Source of the DNA: Knoellia sinensis KCTC 19936
GTDB lineage: Bacteria > Actinomycetota > Actinomycetes > Actinomycetales > Dermatophilaceae
Length of the DNA: 64,000 bases
NCBI RefSeq assembly: GCF_000768705.1
Contig: NZ_AVPJ01000013.1
Location: 1-64,000, forward strand
Reading direction: 5' to 3'
Shown here: positions 7,620 through 17,362 of the stretch, in pieces
Layout: every line of letters begins with the position of its first letter
How positions within the stretch are numbered: position 1 is the stretch's first letter
Notes under the pieces: generated by a model
Database searches by the model: none
Told to the model about the DNA's origin: nothing
The model's input: the letters and a program-made list of their open reading frames with translations, nothing else
Position numbers and translations under genes: made by a program

Positions 7620-10147
7620 GCCGGGGACTGTCATTGCGTCGGATCTCGGGCCACTGCACGGTCAGCTCTGACCGGGTGTACGCCTGGTATCGGCTCGCGC
7701 CGCAGGCGTGGTCGTTCAGGCCCGACGGTGTCCGTGAGCAGCTGATCCGGGAGTCCGCGGATGCCCACGCCCAGCTGGCCAAACGGAATCTCCACGTCAG
7801 GGTCACGACCCGCCCGTACCCAGTGAGCCGCTGGGCCAGGGCTCACAACGCCAACGCGCCTGCGCCACTGGAGGGTTGGCGTCACCACCTGATGACGGAC
7901 CAGCTGCACCTGGCTCGGCGCAGCATGGCCGACAAGGAGGTCTACTTCGGAGTCGAGATCCCCGCTGTCCGCAGGGTCCTGCACTCTCTCGGTGCCTTCG
8001 TCCGGTCGCTGTCGGACCATGAAGTGGCATCTCTCGACAAGCCCATCCGTGAGACCGACGAAATCATGGCTCTGTCGGGTATGGCCGGGTCGCCGGCTTC
8101 CCCTCGGGAGCTCGAGTGGCTTCTGCACCGATCCGTCAGTCTCGGACTGCCGGCGCCGCTCACTCTGGGTGCCGTCGAGGACGACAAGTGGGACCCCGAG
8201 GACCTCGGTGAGTTCACCGACCAGGTCCACTGGTCGTCGGTGCCCTTCGGTCGAGCGATCGCGGTGCAGGGCGAGGCCGATGGTCGCGAGGTCACTCGCT
8301 ACGTCTGCGTCATGAGTGTTGGTCGCATGACCGACCTGGAGATCCCGCCCGGGGTCCCGTGGATGCAACGCACCGACCAGCTGCCGTTCCCCGTCGAATG
8401 GTCGGCCCGCATCCAGATCGAAGACCCCGGCAAGGTGGGGGCGGCCATGCGCCGCAACATCCAGAAAATCCGCGCGCAGAAGGACCACTACGAGGTCGAG
8501 CATCAGGAGCCCGCGCCGGGTGCGCTCGACCGCCAAGCATCGAAGGCCTTGGTCGTGGAGGACGAGATCTCCATGGGGCTTTCCGGTCTGAGTACTCGCA
8601 CGACAGGCTGGTATCGCATCGCCGTCTCCGGTGACACCGAAGAGGAGGCCCTCGAACGAGCAGCCTCCGTTCGCAAGCTCTTCGCTCCCCAGATCACGAT
8701 CACCCGCCCGGCGGACCAGTACGCCTTGGCACGGGAGTTCATCCCGGGCGAGAAGCTGGCGAACACGGCATACAGACGTCGTATGCCGGTCACAACGCTG
8801 GCGGCGGCCGTCCCGGCTGCGACGGCGAAGGTTGGCGATCGGGTCGGCATCCATCTCGGTGAGACGTCCGGTACGTCCGCTCGAGTCGTGACATGGGAAC
8901 CATGGCTGTCGACAGAGAGGGACGAGGAGTCAGGGCTCGCCGTGATCTGCGCCGGCCTTGGTGGTGGGAAATCCACCGCCGGCGGAAACATCATCTACCG
9001 CACCGTCCTGCAAGGGATTCCGTGGACGGTGCTCGACCCATCGGGAAGGCTGACTTCCCTGTGTCACCTTCCCGAGCTCGCACCGGTCTCGAAGCCGGTC
9101 GACCTTCTCGACGCTGAGCCCGGGGCGCTGTCGCCCTATCGGGTGATCGTGGAGCCACGGCGGGAGCACTTCGCCTCGGAGAGCGAGTGGCGGCTGGCTC
9201 AGACCACGGCGGAGAACACGAGGCGTCTGCTCACGAGCAGCGTGCTGCGGTCGATCCTGCCTCGACAGATGCAGGAGCACGTGCTCACGGAAGTCGCGCT
9301 CATGCGCGCTGTCGGGCAGGTGAGCGCCAACCACACCTCCTCTGCCGGCGAGGTGGTCAAAGCACTCCATCGTCTGGAGGGAGATGACGAGCTCGTGCGT
9401 CACGCGGGCTACATGCACGACTTCCTCAGCGAGGCGGCGCGCACCAGCCACGGACGCCTCATCTTCCCGCCGGGGTACCAATCGGACCACAGCACGAGCG
9501 AAGCGCTGCTCACGGTGTACTCACTGCGTGGCCTTTCGCTGCCCGACGAGGACGCCAAAGGTTCTGAGGACCTCGACGAGCGCCTCAGCATGTGCGTGCT
9601 CTACATCGCGGCGTGGCTCGCCCAGCGCGGGATGTACTTCGGCGACGTGCACGCACGCAAGGGCATCTTCATCGACGAGGCCTGGGCGCTCTCGTCGTTC
9701 TCGACCGGCCGCCGCTTCATCGAACGTGCAGGGCGAGACTCCCGCAAGCACAACACCCGCGTCATCATGGCGAGCCAGAACCCCTCGGACCTGCTCAAGC
9801 TCGACCTCGCGAACCTCGTCTCGGCCGCGTTCATCGGCCGGCTGACGGGGGAGGACGCTCAACGCGATGCCCTTCGGTTCCTTCCGGGGGCACGACCGGC
9901 CCAAGGGTACGAAGGGATCTTCGAGTCGCTGTCCCGCCCCAGCACGGAGGGGCACCGAGGCGCACGGGAGTTCGTCTTCAGTGACGGCACCGGAGGCGTC
10001 GAACGCATGCGCATGGACCTGTCGGCCCACCCGCGGCTGCTCGAGGCGCTGAACACGACAGCCGACCCGACGAAGGCGCGGAACCGCTTGGAGGCCAACG
10101 GTCGCCTTGCCGACGGTGACCTTGATGAGGGTCGTGAGATCGCATGA
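7616..10147 (+). CDS. VirB4-like conjugation ATPase
   Basis: The 843-residue protein carries a Walker A motif GLGGGKST (K452) and a Walker B motif GIFIDEAW (D687, E688), followed by ASQNPSDLL, the sensor-like stretch of VirB4/TrbE/TcpF ATPases. The N-terminal 400 residues would contact the membrane partners. Expected role is to power assembly or substrate passage through the conjugation channel at the inner face of the membrane. It overlaps both neighbours by 4 nt (ATGA), so translation is coupled across the operon. Confidence 0.88.
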   Translation: MSRGLSLRRISGHCTVSSDRVYAWYRLAPQAWSFRPDGVREQLIRESADAHAQLAKRNLHVRVTTRPYPVSRWARAHNANAPAPLEGWRHHLMTDQLHLARRSMADKEVYFGVEIPAVRRVLHSLGAFVRSLSDHEVASLDKPIRETDEIMALSGMAGSPASPRELEWLLHRSVSLGLPAPLTLGAVEDDKWDPEDLGEFTDQVHWSSVPFGRAIAVQGEADGREVTRYVCVMSVGRMTDLEIPPGVPWMQRTDQLPFPVEWSARIQIEDPGKVGAAMRRNIQKIRAQKDHYEVEHQEPAPGALDRQASKALVVEDEISMGLSGLSTRTTGWYRIAVSGDTEEEALERAASVRKLFAPQITITRPADQYALAREFIPGEKLANTAYRRRMPVTTLAAAVPAATAKVGDRVGIHLGETSGTSARVVTWEPWLSTERDEESGLAVICAGLGGGKSTAGGNIIYRTVLQGIPWTVLDPSGRLTSLCHLPELAPVSKPVDLLDAEPGALSPYRVIVEPRREHFASESEWRLAQTTAENTRRLLTSSVLRSILPRQMQEHVLTEVALMRAVGQVSANHTSSAGEVVKALHRLEGDDELVRHAGYMHDFLSEAARTSHGRLIFPPGYQSDHSTSEALLTVYSLRGLSLPDEDAKGSEDLDERLSMCVLYIAAWLAQRGMYFGDVHARKGIFIDEAWALSSFSTGRRFIERAGRDSRKHNTRVIMASQNPSDLLKLDLANLVSAAFIGRLTGEDAQRDALRFLPGARPAQGYEGIFESLSRPSTEGHRGAREFVFSDGTGGVERMRMDLSAHPRLLEALNTTADPTKARNRLEANGRLADGDLDEGREIA

Positions 10148-12084
10148 CGCGCACGGCCAGCCCATGGACGGCTCGCGTCCTCGGGGTCGCAATAGTGGCG
10201 CTCCTGCTTGGGTGCTTCGGCGTGGCTACGGCGATGGCAACTCCCTCGATCCCGGGTGTCCCGGACTGCAAGGACGCCCCCGTCGCGGAGCAGCCCGATC
10301 GCGGAGTCTCGGGGATGTTGGACCCGGCTCCTGACCCGGTACCGCCGGCTGGGGACCCGTTCGCCTCATCGCGAACAACGAGCATCTACGACCAGTACGG
10401 GTATGCCGGCTTGCGGTGGAACACCTACGACCTGGGCTGCGGTGGCTCCGTTCGCGACCCAGAGGCGTCGGCCGACACCATGGTGGGCAACCTCGCCATG
10501 TCGGGCGCTGTATTCGTCACCTCCCTGAGCAACGGCATACACAACGCGGTCAGCAAGCCCCAGGACTACATGGGCCCGCTCGACCGAGTTGTCGACCGTG
10601 TCTCGAGCAGAATGCATGACGCGATCTGGACGCCGTGGGGTGCCGTCGCACTTCTCGGAGTGGTCGCGCTGTTGCTGACGTACTCGATGCGCGGTCAGAT
10701 GTCCTCCGTTGTCTCGGGCGGGCTCTGGGCCCTGCTCGTTCTCGCTATCGTGAGCGGCCTCGGCGCGTATCCGAGTCGCGCAGCGTCGTTCTTTGACGAC
10801 ACGGTCACCCGCACCATTGGTGCGCTCCAGGTGGGCAGTGCAGGGCTGGTCGCAGGTGACGACTTGGCGGATCCGGGTCGCAGCCAGGGGGCATTGGCCG
10901 TGGACACCGTCCTCTACGAGGGCTGGCTCCGAGGTGAGCTCGGAAGCTCGGACAGCCCGGCAGCTGACAAGTGGGGCCCGCAGCTGTTCAAGGCAACCGC
11001 GTTCACCCGCAGTGAGGCAGCCGAGAGTCGGGATCCCAATCGCGCCCAGGAGATCTCGGAGGAGAAGGCGGAGGCCTTCACCACCCTTGCTGACGAGATC
11101 AAGGAGGAGGACCCCTCGACGTATGCCGTACTGCAGGGGAAGGCGGGGGGGCGTGCCGGGACTGGGCTGCTGACCTTCATCGGTTCACTCTTCACCGTCG
11201 GGTTCCGGGTGATCGCCGATGCCTTCCTTGTCGCCGGGCTCGTGATGCTGCGACTCCTGGTGATGTTCTTCCCAGCAGCCGCGGTCGTCGGGGTACTCGC
11301 CCCGCTGTCCTCGATCGTGCGCCGGATCGGCAACATCGGTGCCGCCTCGCTCGTGAACGTCGTGGCGTTCTCGGCTGGGTCGGTCATCCACACAGCCGCT
11401 GTCAGTGCGCTTCTCAGCTCGGGTCAGGGTGCCGGGATGTCGGTGATGGTGCTGCTCCTGTGTCTGGTCCTAACCGTTGCCGCGCTCGTGCTGATGTTGC
11501 CGTTCCTCTCGATGACTCGGATGCTTGGTGGCCAGTCCCGTCATGGCGTCATGAGGTCCGTCCGCCGAAATGCCATCCGGTATGCCGTCAATCGCAAGGC
11601 GACCGAGGACGGAACCAACGACGTGATCGATGAACAACGTGAGCGCCGTTCACAACCCGACGGTGACCCCGGCTCGAGAGTCTCCGACCCGACGCGGTCT
11701 GAGTCGTTCCGGCGACCGTCGCCTGTCTGGGATGTGACGAGCGACGGTGTTCGGTGGCGCGATTCGTCGAGCGACGACTCGCCCCAGCCCGTTCTGTTGA
11801 CCTCGGCTCGCCGGCCCGGCGCCCGTTCTGATCCGGATCCGAGTCCCTCTTGGCCCGACGCTCCCCGAGGTCCCAACGAGCCACGACCGCAGCCGGGTCC
11901 GCAGGGTTCGCCCTCAGAGAGAGTGCTTGTCGGCCGACTGGTCGCCGATGAAGCGAACTCCGATCGAAAGCTGGGCCTCGTCCGGGAGCACGACGGAGAC
12001 ACCGAACGTCGGCACGACGGCTCCTTCGGGCACGAGATCTACGACCCGGGCACCGGACGCGACGCCGATCGGGAGGCGTCATGA
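10144..12084 (+). CDS. TrbL/VirB6-like polytopic channel protein
   Basis: The 646-residue protein has an N-terminal signal-like helix, a central block of transmembrane helices (about residues 160-215 and 345-460), and a long, polar C-terminal tail rich in Pro, Arg, Asp and Ser (from about residue 490). This layout matches the multi-spanning core proteins of Gram-positive T4SS. Overlaps its neighbours by ATGA on both sides. Confidence 0.75.
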   Translation: MTRTASPWTARVLGVAIVALLLGCFGVATAMATPSIPGVPDCKDAPVAEQPDRGVSGMLDPAPDPVPPAGDPFASSRTTSIYDQYGYAGLRWNTYDLGCGGSVRDPEASADTMVGNLAMSGAVFVTSLSNGIHNAVSKPQDYMGPLDRVVDRVSSRMHDAIWTPWGAVALLGVVALLLTYSMRGQMSSVVSGGLWALLVLAIVSGLGAYPSRAASFFDDTVTRTIGALQVGSAGLVAGDDLADPGRSQGALAVDTVLYEGWLRGELGSSDSPAADKWGPQLFKATAFTRSEAAESRDPNRAQEISEEKAEAFTTLADEIKEEDPSTYAVLQGKAGGRAGTGLLTFIGSLFTVGFRVIADAFLVAGLVMLRLLVMFFPAAAVVGVLAPLSSIVRRIGNIGAASLVNVVAFSAGSVIHTAAVSALLSSGQGAGMSVMVLLLCLVLTVAALVLMLPFLSMTRMLGGQSRHGVMRSVRRNAIRYAVNRKATEDGTNDVIDEQRERRSQPDGDPGSRVSDPTRSESFRRPSPVWDVTSDGVRWRDSSSDDSPQPVLLTSARRPGARSDPDPSPSWPDAPRGPNEPRPQPGPQGSPSERVLVGRLVADEANSDRKLGLVREHDGDTERRHDGSFGHEIYDPGTGRDADREAS

Positions 12085-12662
12085 GCGTCAGAGGTCAGCA
12101 GCTGTGGCGTTGGCCCCTGTGGTCATGGACGCACCTGGCCATCACGTGCACCCTGATGGCCTTGGTGCTGACCGGTCTGGGTCGTCTGCAAGCCAGTCGC
12201 GAAGACCGAAGCGCTTCCCATCCGACGCCGAGTCCAACTCAGACCGCTGAGTCCGCGGTCAACGACTTGGCCTCAACCGACGCCTCGGCTGCTTCTGCAT
12301 CTCCGTCGTCGGCCGAGACCGTGGAGGCCTCGCCCTCGCCGTCTATGAGCAATCCTGTCGTAGTCGCACGCGCCTTCGTGACTGCCTGGTCCCGGCCCTA
12401 CGACCCGGCGCCGAAATGGCGGGGCCGGTTGACTCCAATGGCGACTCCTCAGTTCGCAGCGCAGCTCTCGAGAACGGACCCGCTCCGGGTCCCGGCTACC
12501 GCTGTTGTCGGTGACGGTGTCGAGGTGTCGAAGTCGGCGACCTCGGTGACCATCCGGCATACGACGGACAACGGACGAGTGCTTGTCACGCTCGCTCGAT
12601 CCGGTCCGCGCTGGCTTGTGGCCGCCATCGCTCCGGACGAGTCCGCTGGAGGTGTTCCGTGA
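12081..12662 (+). CDS. Membrane-anchored protein with NTF2-like tail (TcpC/VirB8-like candidate)
   Basis: The 193-residue protein has one transmembrane helix near residues 17-37, a Ser/Thr/Pro/Ala-rich linker to about residue 90, and a C-terminal domain of about 100 residues with alternating strands (VVVARAFVTAWSRP ... VLVTLARSGPRWLVAAI). That layout is that of extracellular NTF2-like domains of TcpC/VirB8 proteins. GTGA overlap to the next gene. Fold call is tentative. Confidence 0.55.
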   Translation: MSVRGQQLWRWPLWSWTHLAITCTLMALVLTGLGRLQASREDRSASHPTPSPTQTAESAVNDLASTDASAASASPSSAETVEASPSPSMSNPVVVARAFVTAWSRPYDPAPKWRGRLTPMATPQFAAQLSRTDPLRVPATAVVGDGVEVSKSATSVTIRHTTDNGRVLVTLARSGPRWLVAAIAPDESAGGVP

Positions 12663-13720
12663 GCGACCCGATCACAGCCCTTGCGCTCGAGAAGGGTCGC
12701 CAAGTGATCGTGCGGCGCTTGGTGAAGATCCTTGCGTGGGTGATGCCGCTCGTACTCGTTGTCGTTGGAGGGCTGGCGATCTTCGCGAGCCTGCTCTTTG
12801 CCGGAGGGGATGGTGAGGAAGTGGCGGGCGGCGTTTGCCCGGGCGTGCAGCGACCCACGGTGCAAGCGGAAGCGGACCTTGATCCTGAGCAGATCGCGAA
12901 CGCGCAGAGCATCGTCGCGGTGGGTCGTCGACTCAACGTGCCGGATCGTGGCCTGGCGATCGCGATTGCCACGGCGATGCAAGAGTCGACACTCCACAAC
13001 GTCCCCTACGGAGACCGCGATTCGCTCGGACTCTTCCAGCAGCGCACCCCATGGGGAAGTCGTGCAGAGCGTCTCGACCCGTCGACGTCAGCAGAACTGT
13101 TCTTCAACGGCGGACGAGGTGGCCAGCCAGGCCTGTTGTCGATTCCGAACTATCTCTCGTTGCCGCTGACGCTTGCCGCGCAGGCTGTTCAACGCAGCGC
13201 GTTCCCCGACGCGTACGCCAAGTGGGAAGGGCTCGCCAATAAGTTGCTGGGCCAGCGCGCGGTAGCGGGGGCGCGGTGTCTCGTCGGTGTTGCCGGTGGT
13301 TCAAGTGCAGTCGTCGACGCTGCACTCAAGTGGTTGGGCACCCCGTACTCCTGGGGAGGAGGCGGACTCGAAGGCCCCACGTTCGGCATCGCCCACGGGG
13401 CTGGCACGCAAGGTTTCGACTGCTCAGGACTCACGAGGTACTCCGTGTTCGCAGCAACCGGCCGTGTGATCCCTCGCGTCGCCAGCGACCAAGCGCGAGC
13501 ACTGCAACGTGTACCGACTGATCAGATCCAAGCGGGTGACTTGCTGTTCTTCCATGCGGATGGAGATCCTCCCGGCTTCTACCATCACGTCGGCATCGCC
13601 GACGGAAACGGCGGGATGGTGCATGCCCCAAGGACTGGCCGAACGGTCGAGGTTGTTCCGAACGTCCTATCGAGCGGCTACTTTGCCGAGCAACTGGCCT
13701 TGGTCGGTCGCGCCTCTTGA
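12659..13720 (+). CDS. Bifunctional peptidoglycan hydrolase: transglycosylase-like plus NlpC/P60
   Basis: The 353-residue protein has an N-terminal membrane anchor (about residues 22-46), a lysozyme/transglycosylase-like middle (IAIATAMQESTLHN ... DSLGLFQQR, about residues 90-190), and a C-terminal NlpC/P60 domain with catalytic C255 in FDCSGL and H309-H310 in HHVGIADG. The same two-domain design is found in CwlT/TcpG of Gram-positive conjugative elements, where it opens the cell wall for the channel. It closes the T4SS-like operon (GTG start overlapping the previous stop). Confidence 0.85.
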   Translation: MSDPITALALEKGRQVIVRRLVKILAWVMPLVLVVVGGLAIFASLLFAGGDGEEVAGGVCPGVQRPTVQAEADLDPEQIANAQSIVAVGRRLNVPDRGLAIAIATAMQESTLHNVPYGDRDSLGLFQQRTPWGSRAERLDPSTSAELFFNGGRGGQPGLLSIPNYLSLPLTLAAQAVQRSAFPDAYAKWEGLANKLLGQRAVAGARCLVGVAGGSSAVVDAALKWLGTPYSWGGGGLEGPTFGIAHGAGTQGFDCSGLTRYSVFAATGRVIPRVASDQARALQRVPTDQIQAGDLLFFHADGDPPGFYHHVGIADGNGGMVHAPRTGRTVEVVPNVLSSGYFAEQLALVGRAS

Positions 13721-14023
13721 TGACCCCGCCAATGGAACCGACCGCTCATGCCACCTGTCGAGATGCGGCGAACTTTGCACACCCGACGTTTCTATGTTGC
13801 ATGGACGGACGTCGATGTGTGCGGCAGCCCGCAGGGACCTATCCCATCGAGCCGGGTGCCGACGTGCGCGCCGCCAACTCGGGCTCATGCCGATGAGCGG
13901 TAGACGGCGGCCGCGTCTTTCCGTCCGGTGAGGACTGTGCCGTGACCTCGTCGTCGCCCCGATGAGTCCGGCCGTGGCCGCTCGAAACGAGCTCCTGTCA
14001 GTCCCTCGTGGGACGCTTTTCGC
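13721..14023. other. Intergenic 303 bp with inverted repeats
   Basis: Downstream of the transfer operon. An imperfect stem pairs GCACACCCGACGT (about 13778-13790) with ACGTCGATGTGTGC (about 13817-13830). A perfect 6-bp hairpin GCTCAT-gccg-ATGAGC lies near 13883-13898. One copy of the CGCTCATGCC repeat lies at 13743-13752. No gene seen. Confidence 0.5.
13743..13752 (+). repeat. CGCTCATGCC spacer repeat, copy 1
   Basis: CGCTCATGCC about 20 nt after the end of the transfer operon; shares 10 bases with copies 2-4 in the cargo spacers, which extend to CGCTCATGCCGC. Confidence 0.5.
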
Positions 14024-16513
14024 GTGACGATGCCAGATCCCGCCGGACCGGCCTGGTCGCTTCGAGAGGGCGAGGTCCCAGCGCCAGTAGAGGTTCACGA
14101 GGCGCTGTTGGAGACCGCGGACGGGCGGCGGATCACCCTTGTTGCGGCCAGCGAGGCAGCCTTGATGGCCACTGCCGCGCAGATCGACGCCTACGCCGGT
14201 CAACTGCAACCGTTGGAACCGGGCGAAGAGCCCGGGCGAGACCAACTTCCCGCGGTGGTCGAGCATGCCGCGCACCACATCGAGAAGTTGGTAGGGGGTC
14301 ACGACTCCTACGACGTTATGACCATGCTGCGCCAGTACTTGGTGCCGCCCGACTTGGCTCTCTGGTCGGAGAGCGGCTCATCGCTGGGTGACTCCTGGGC
14401 TGCCGCCGAGGTGGTCGCGCTAGTTCTACTGGGCCTTGGCCTCCCCACACGCGACCCAGAAGTGGAGACCCCCACTGCCTCCATCGTGCCGGAACTGGCG
14501 ACCAGCGGCGCGGCAGTCGTACAGCTCGCCGCAATCAATGGGATCACCCGCTACAGCCGAATGTCGGCAAGTGCGGACTCCTCCGGCGGATTGACGGCCA
14601 TGGCATTCCGCCTTTCCAGCCACGAAACCTCCGTCCGCGGTCGCCAGTACCCAACCGTTGCAGCCCAGATCAACGACGCCGTGCTGCGCACCCCACAGAC
14701 AGCCACCACCTTCCGGAACAGCCTCGGGTTTAGCTACGACGACGTCATAGCCGTGCGCCACGCACTCGTCGATCTCGTCGGCCGGGCGCACGAGCAGGCT
14801 TACGCCGCTCTCGCCCTTGCAGCGCAAGCTGGCGGCGCACCGGATGCGACTGCGCAGGCGGCAGTGGAAGCCTTGTTCCAGACCCCTTCCCAACTGCAAC
14901 AGGTCACGGCACGTCAGGTCGCGGACCACGCCGGACTCGAGCCCGGACTGGTGGAGACGCTGCTTGACAGGTTCAGCGTCCGGCCCAACGGGGGCGCCCC
15001 GCTCGAGCTGGTCAGAGCGTTCGTCGATGGCCGCAACCCCATGGCCGGTACTGCCATGCTGTCGGCACCGGACCGGGGATACCTGCCGCTCCCCGGGGCC
15101 ATCGCCCTGGACGAGATCCGACGCACCTGCGAGGCGCCGATCAAGGGCACCAGCGCGTGGACCCGGTACGGGCGCGCCCGGGATCGAGCGGTGGAGGCCT
15201 TGGTCGCCGACATCCTCACGGCCATGCTGGACGACCGGGCCGCAGTCCATCGCAATCTGCGCTATCGCGAAAGCCAAGCAGCCCACGATTTGTCAGCCAC
15301 GTCTACCGCTCACGCGGTCGCTCCCATTACCGAGGTGGACTGCCTGCTGGTCCTCGATGGGGTCGCCTTGTGCGTCGAGGTGAAGGCCGGTGACCTGCGC
15401 CCGCGGACACGCCAAGGGGGCTTGGCCCAATTGCAGGGCGACCTGGAGAAGACCGTCAAGGCCGCCGCGAGCCAGGCCGACCGGCTGCGCCGACTGATCG
15501 TGGATCACGAAGGCCTTTGGCTCGAGGACGGCACTTGGCTCGACTTTGGAGACATTCAGGAGATCCACTCTCTGGTGGTGTGCTTGGACGACCTAGGTCC
15601 GCTGGCGCTGTGCACCGCCGAGCTCGTGCGTGCCGGCGTGCTCACGCAGACCCAGCTGCCTTGGGTGGTGAGCGTTCACGACTTGGTCGTGACCCAGCAC
15701 GTCCTGAATCGGCCCGAACATTTCCTGAGTTACCTCCGCCGACGCACCAACCGCGACGCGGCGCTGTGGGTGACCGGCAGCGACGAGCTAGATCTGCTGA
15801 TGTGGTTTCTCGCCGGTGGCTTCTACTTCGTCCCTGACCCGGACCGAATCCACGCCGAGCATCCCGGCTCCAAGCCACCCACGGCCCGAATGCGCAGGGA
15901 GTACTCCGAGCAGGGCCGCACCCAGGTCGGAACGTTTACTGACCCGTTGGACGCGTATTACTACTGGCTGGACGGCAGTTCGAGCCAGGAAGTGGCCTGC
16001 CCTCGCCGCGGCGACCCACCCCCGCTCTTCCACCGCCTCATCGACACCATGCGGCAGCAGGCGGCCCCGGGCTGGTGGCGAGTCGGCGCGGACCTAGACG
16101 GGTACTCCACCCAAGCTCAGGAGCAGATGGCTACGAATATCGAGACCACTCTGGAGAGCAGTCGTCGCGACGGCAAGTTCCACACCTTCACCACCGGCGG
16201 CACCGATGACACGGGCCGCTGGCTCTACATCTTCGCGACCGGACCGGTCACCCCCGAGAGCCGCGACCATCTTCGGCAGTACCTCGCTGCGAAGAAGCAT
16301 CAGCAGCACGCTGACCGTGCCTTGGCGGTCCACCTGAATCCCGACGGGTCGCCCCGGCTCACCCTGTGGCTCGCCTACCCGCCCGAGAACGACCCAGAGC
16401 TCGACCGCCTCGCCCGCGCCATGCGCCTGATTCCACCTGACCGCGCCCCGGACAGCATCCCACCCAAAGCCAAGGCCAAGGCCAAGGCCGTCCGGAGGAA
16501 ACGGCGACGGTAG
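14024..16513 (+). CDS. Large uncharacterised protein with PD-(D/E)XK nuclease core
   Basis: An 829-residue soluble protein I do not recognise as a family. Near the middle it has ITEVDCLLVLDGVALCVEVKAG, with D439, E452 and K454 in the spacing and strand pattern of the PD-(D/E)XK nuclease core, followed by a Gln-rich helix (LAQLQGDLEKTVKAAASQADRLRRL) as in many such nucleases. The first 400 residues are mostly helical; residues 470-600 include SVHDLVVTQHVLNRPEHFLSYLRRRT. The C-terminus is very basic (KAKAKAVRRKRRR). It stands alone between the transfer operon and small cargo genes. A defence nuclease is the best guess. GTG 14024 or ATG 14030 may be the start. Confidence 0.6.
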   Translation: MTMPDPAGPAWSLREGEVPAPVEVHEALLETADGRRITLVAASEAALMATAAQIDAYAGQLQPLEPGEEPGRDQLPAVVEHAAHHIEKLVGGHDSYDVMTMLRQYLVPPDLALWSESGSSLGDSWAAAEVVALVLLGLGLPTRDPEVETPTASIVPELATSGAAVVQLAAINGITRYSRMSASADSSGGLTAMAFRLSSHETSVRGRQYPTVAAQINDAVLRTPQTATTFRNSLGFSYDDVIAVRHALVDLVGRAHEQAYAALALAAQAGGAPDATAQAAVEALFQTPSQLQQVTARQVADHAGLEPGLVETLLDRFSVRPNGGAPLELVRAFVDGRNPMAGTAMLSAPDRGYLPLPGAIALDEIRRTCEAPIKGTSAWTRYGRARDRAVEALVADILTAMLDDRAAVHRNLRYRESQAAHDLSATSTAHAVAPITEVDCLLVLDGVALCVEVKAGDLRPRTRQGGLAQLQGDLEKTVKAAASQADRLRRLIVDHEGLWLEDGTWLDFGDIQEIHSLVVCLDDLGPLALCTAELVRAGVLTQTQLPWVVSVHDLVVTQHVLNRPEHFLSYLRRRTNRDAALWVTGSDELDLLMWFLAGGFYFVPDPDRIHAEHPGSKPPTARMRREYSEQGRTQVGTFTDPLDAYYYWLDGSSSQEVACPRRGDPPPLFHRLIDTMRQQAAPGWWRVGADLDGYSTQAQEQMATNIETTLESSRRDGKFHTFTTGGTDDTGRWLYIFATGPVTPESRDHLRQYLAAKKHQQHADRALAVHLNPDGSPRLTLWLAYPPENDPELDRLARAMRLIPPDRAPDSIPPKAKAKAKAVRRKRRR

Positions 16514-16650
16514 GCCCCACGGAGTCCTTCGCTCGGGTCCTGACTTTCGCTCAACGGCGTTGCTCATTCACGGTTTGGGAGTCCGGGATGACAGACCCAG
16601 CGACTACCGCAAATGCCGCGATCCGATGGATCGTGCCGATGGGCGGTCCC

Positions 16651-16878
16651 TCACTCCAGAAGCGCGGCGGGCATGAGGCTCCGCGCGTCAAGCACCTCAA
16701 GGCCAAGTAGCCGCCCGTAATCATCTACATCGAGGTTCACCATCCACGGTTCTGAGCCGTCACCTACGGGGACTGTTTTGGCCACGCCGCCAGGCTGTAT
16801 ATCTGGGACGAAGTAGATGTAGGCGGCATCGGCTTCGGAGTCGTACGTGACTCGCAGGGGCTTGAGTGAGTCCTTCAT
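16651..16878 (-). CDS. DUF2283 family protein
   Basis: A 75-residue protein with VTYDSEADAAYIYFV at the start and NLDVDDYGRLLGLEVLDARSLMP, the DUF2283 signature. Family function is unknown; it is often found with toxin-antitoxin-like or mobile genes. ATG at 16878 preceded by GGAG is preferred to a GTG 18 nt upstream. It is the only leftward gene in this small-gene cluster. Confidence 0.8.
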   Translation of the reverse strand: MKDSLKPLRVTYDSEADAAYIYFVPDIQPGGVAKTVPVGDGSEPWMVNLDVDDYGRLLGLEVLDARSLMPAALLE

Positions 16879-16908
16879 GGCTCCATGCTCCACCACGTGG
16901 GCTCCGTC

Positions 16909-16920
16909 CGCTCATGCCGC
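16909..16920 (+). repeat. CGCTCATGCCGC spacer repeat, copy 2
   Basis: Exact 12-mer shared with copies 3 and 4. Followed by an imperfect inverted repeat CTGCCG ... CGGCAG (to about 16962) that spans the spacer before the next small gene. Confidence 0.55.
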
Positions 16921-16973
16921 TGCCGGGATCTGATGTGCAGGATCCGACACCGCCTGCGGCAGACTCGGCATTC

Positions 16974-17234
16974 GTGACGAGTGACCGAGCAATCCGACTT
17001 CGACGCACCGGCCAGCGCCGCACATGGCCGTGGTTTCGGACGCGCCCTGAGTATGAGCTGGTGATTAGCGTCGGGGACGCCGAGATCTATCGAGGCCTAA
17101 CGATGGTGCCGTCAGCCGTTCTAGTCAGGAAGGGCGGGGTCCACAGCACCGACTCGTACGACTGGGTCCGCGCCGCCGATGAGGCCTACGAGCGGCACGA
17201 CGGGACTTGGATATCGGACCCGTTTGGCGGCTGA
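16974..17234 (+). CDS. Small hypothetical protein, 86 aa
   Basis: Reads from GTG 16974 (an ATG-free start, so uncertain). The body has EYELVISVGDAEIYRGLTMVPSAVLVRKGG and ends DGTWISDPFGG. No membrane segment or known motif. It sits in a row of short unrelated genes separated by copies of CGCTCATGCCGC, which suggests recently acquired cargo. Confidence 0.45.
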   Translation: MTSDRAIRLRRTGQRRTWPWFRTRPEYELVISVGDAEIYRGLTMVPSAVLVRKGGVHSTDSYDWVRAADEAYERHDGTWISDPFGG

Positions 17235-17264
17235 GGCGTGAACTCGATGGCGAGCCGAACCTTC

Positions 17265-17276
17265 CGCTCATGCCGC
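17265..17276 (+). repeat. CGCTCATGCCGC spacer repeat, copy 3
   Basis: Exact 12-mer located 31 nt after the stop of the preceding small gene. It is followed by AGAGTGCACATCA; GATGTGCA follows copy 2, so part of the flank is related in inverted form. Confidence 0.55.
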
Positions 17277-17362
17277 AGAGTGCACATCAGGGTGCTGACG
17301 GCCGGGTGACTCAAGTTCGCGACACCCGGTAGAAACCACATCCCGCTTGTACCCTTCCCCCC

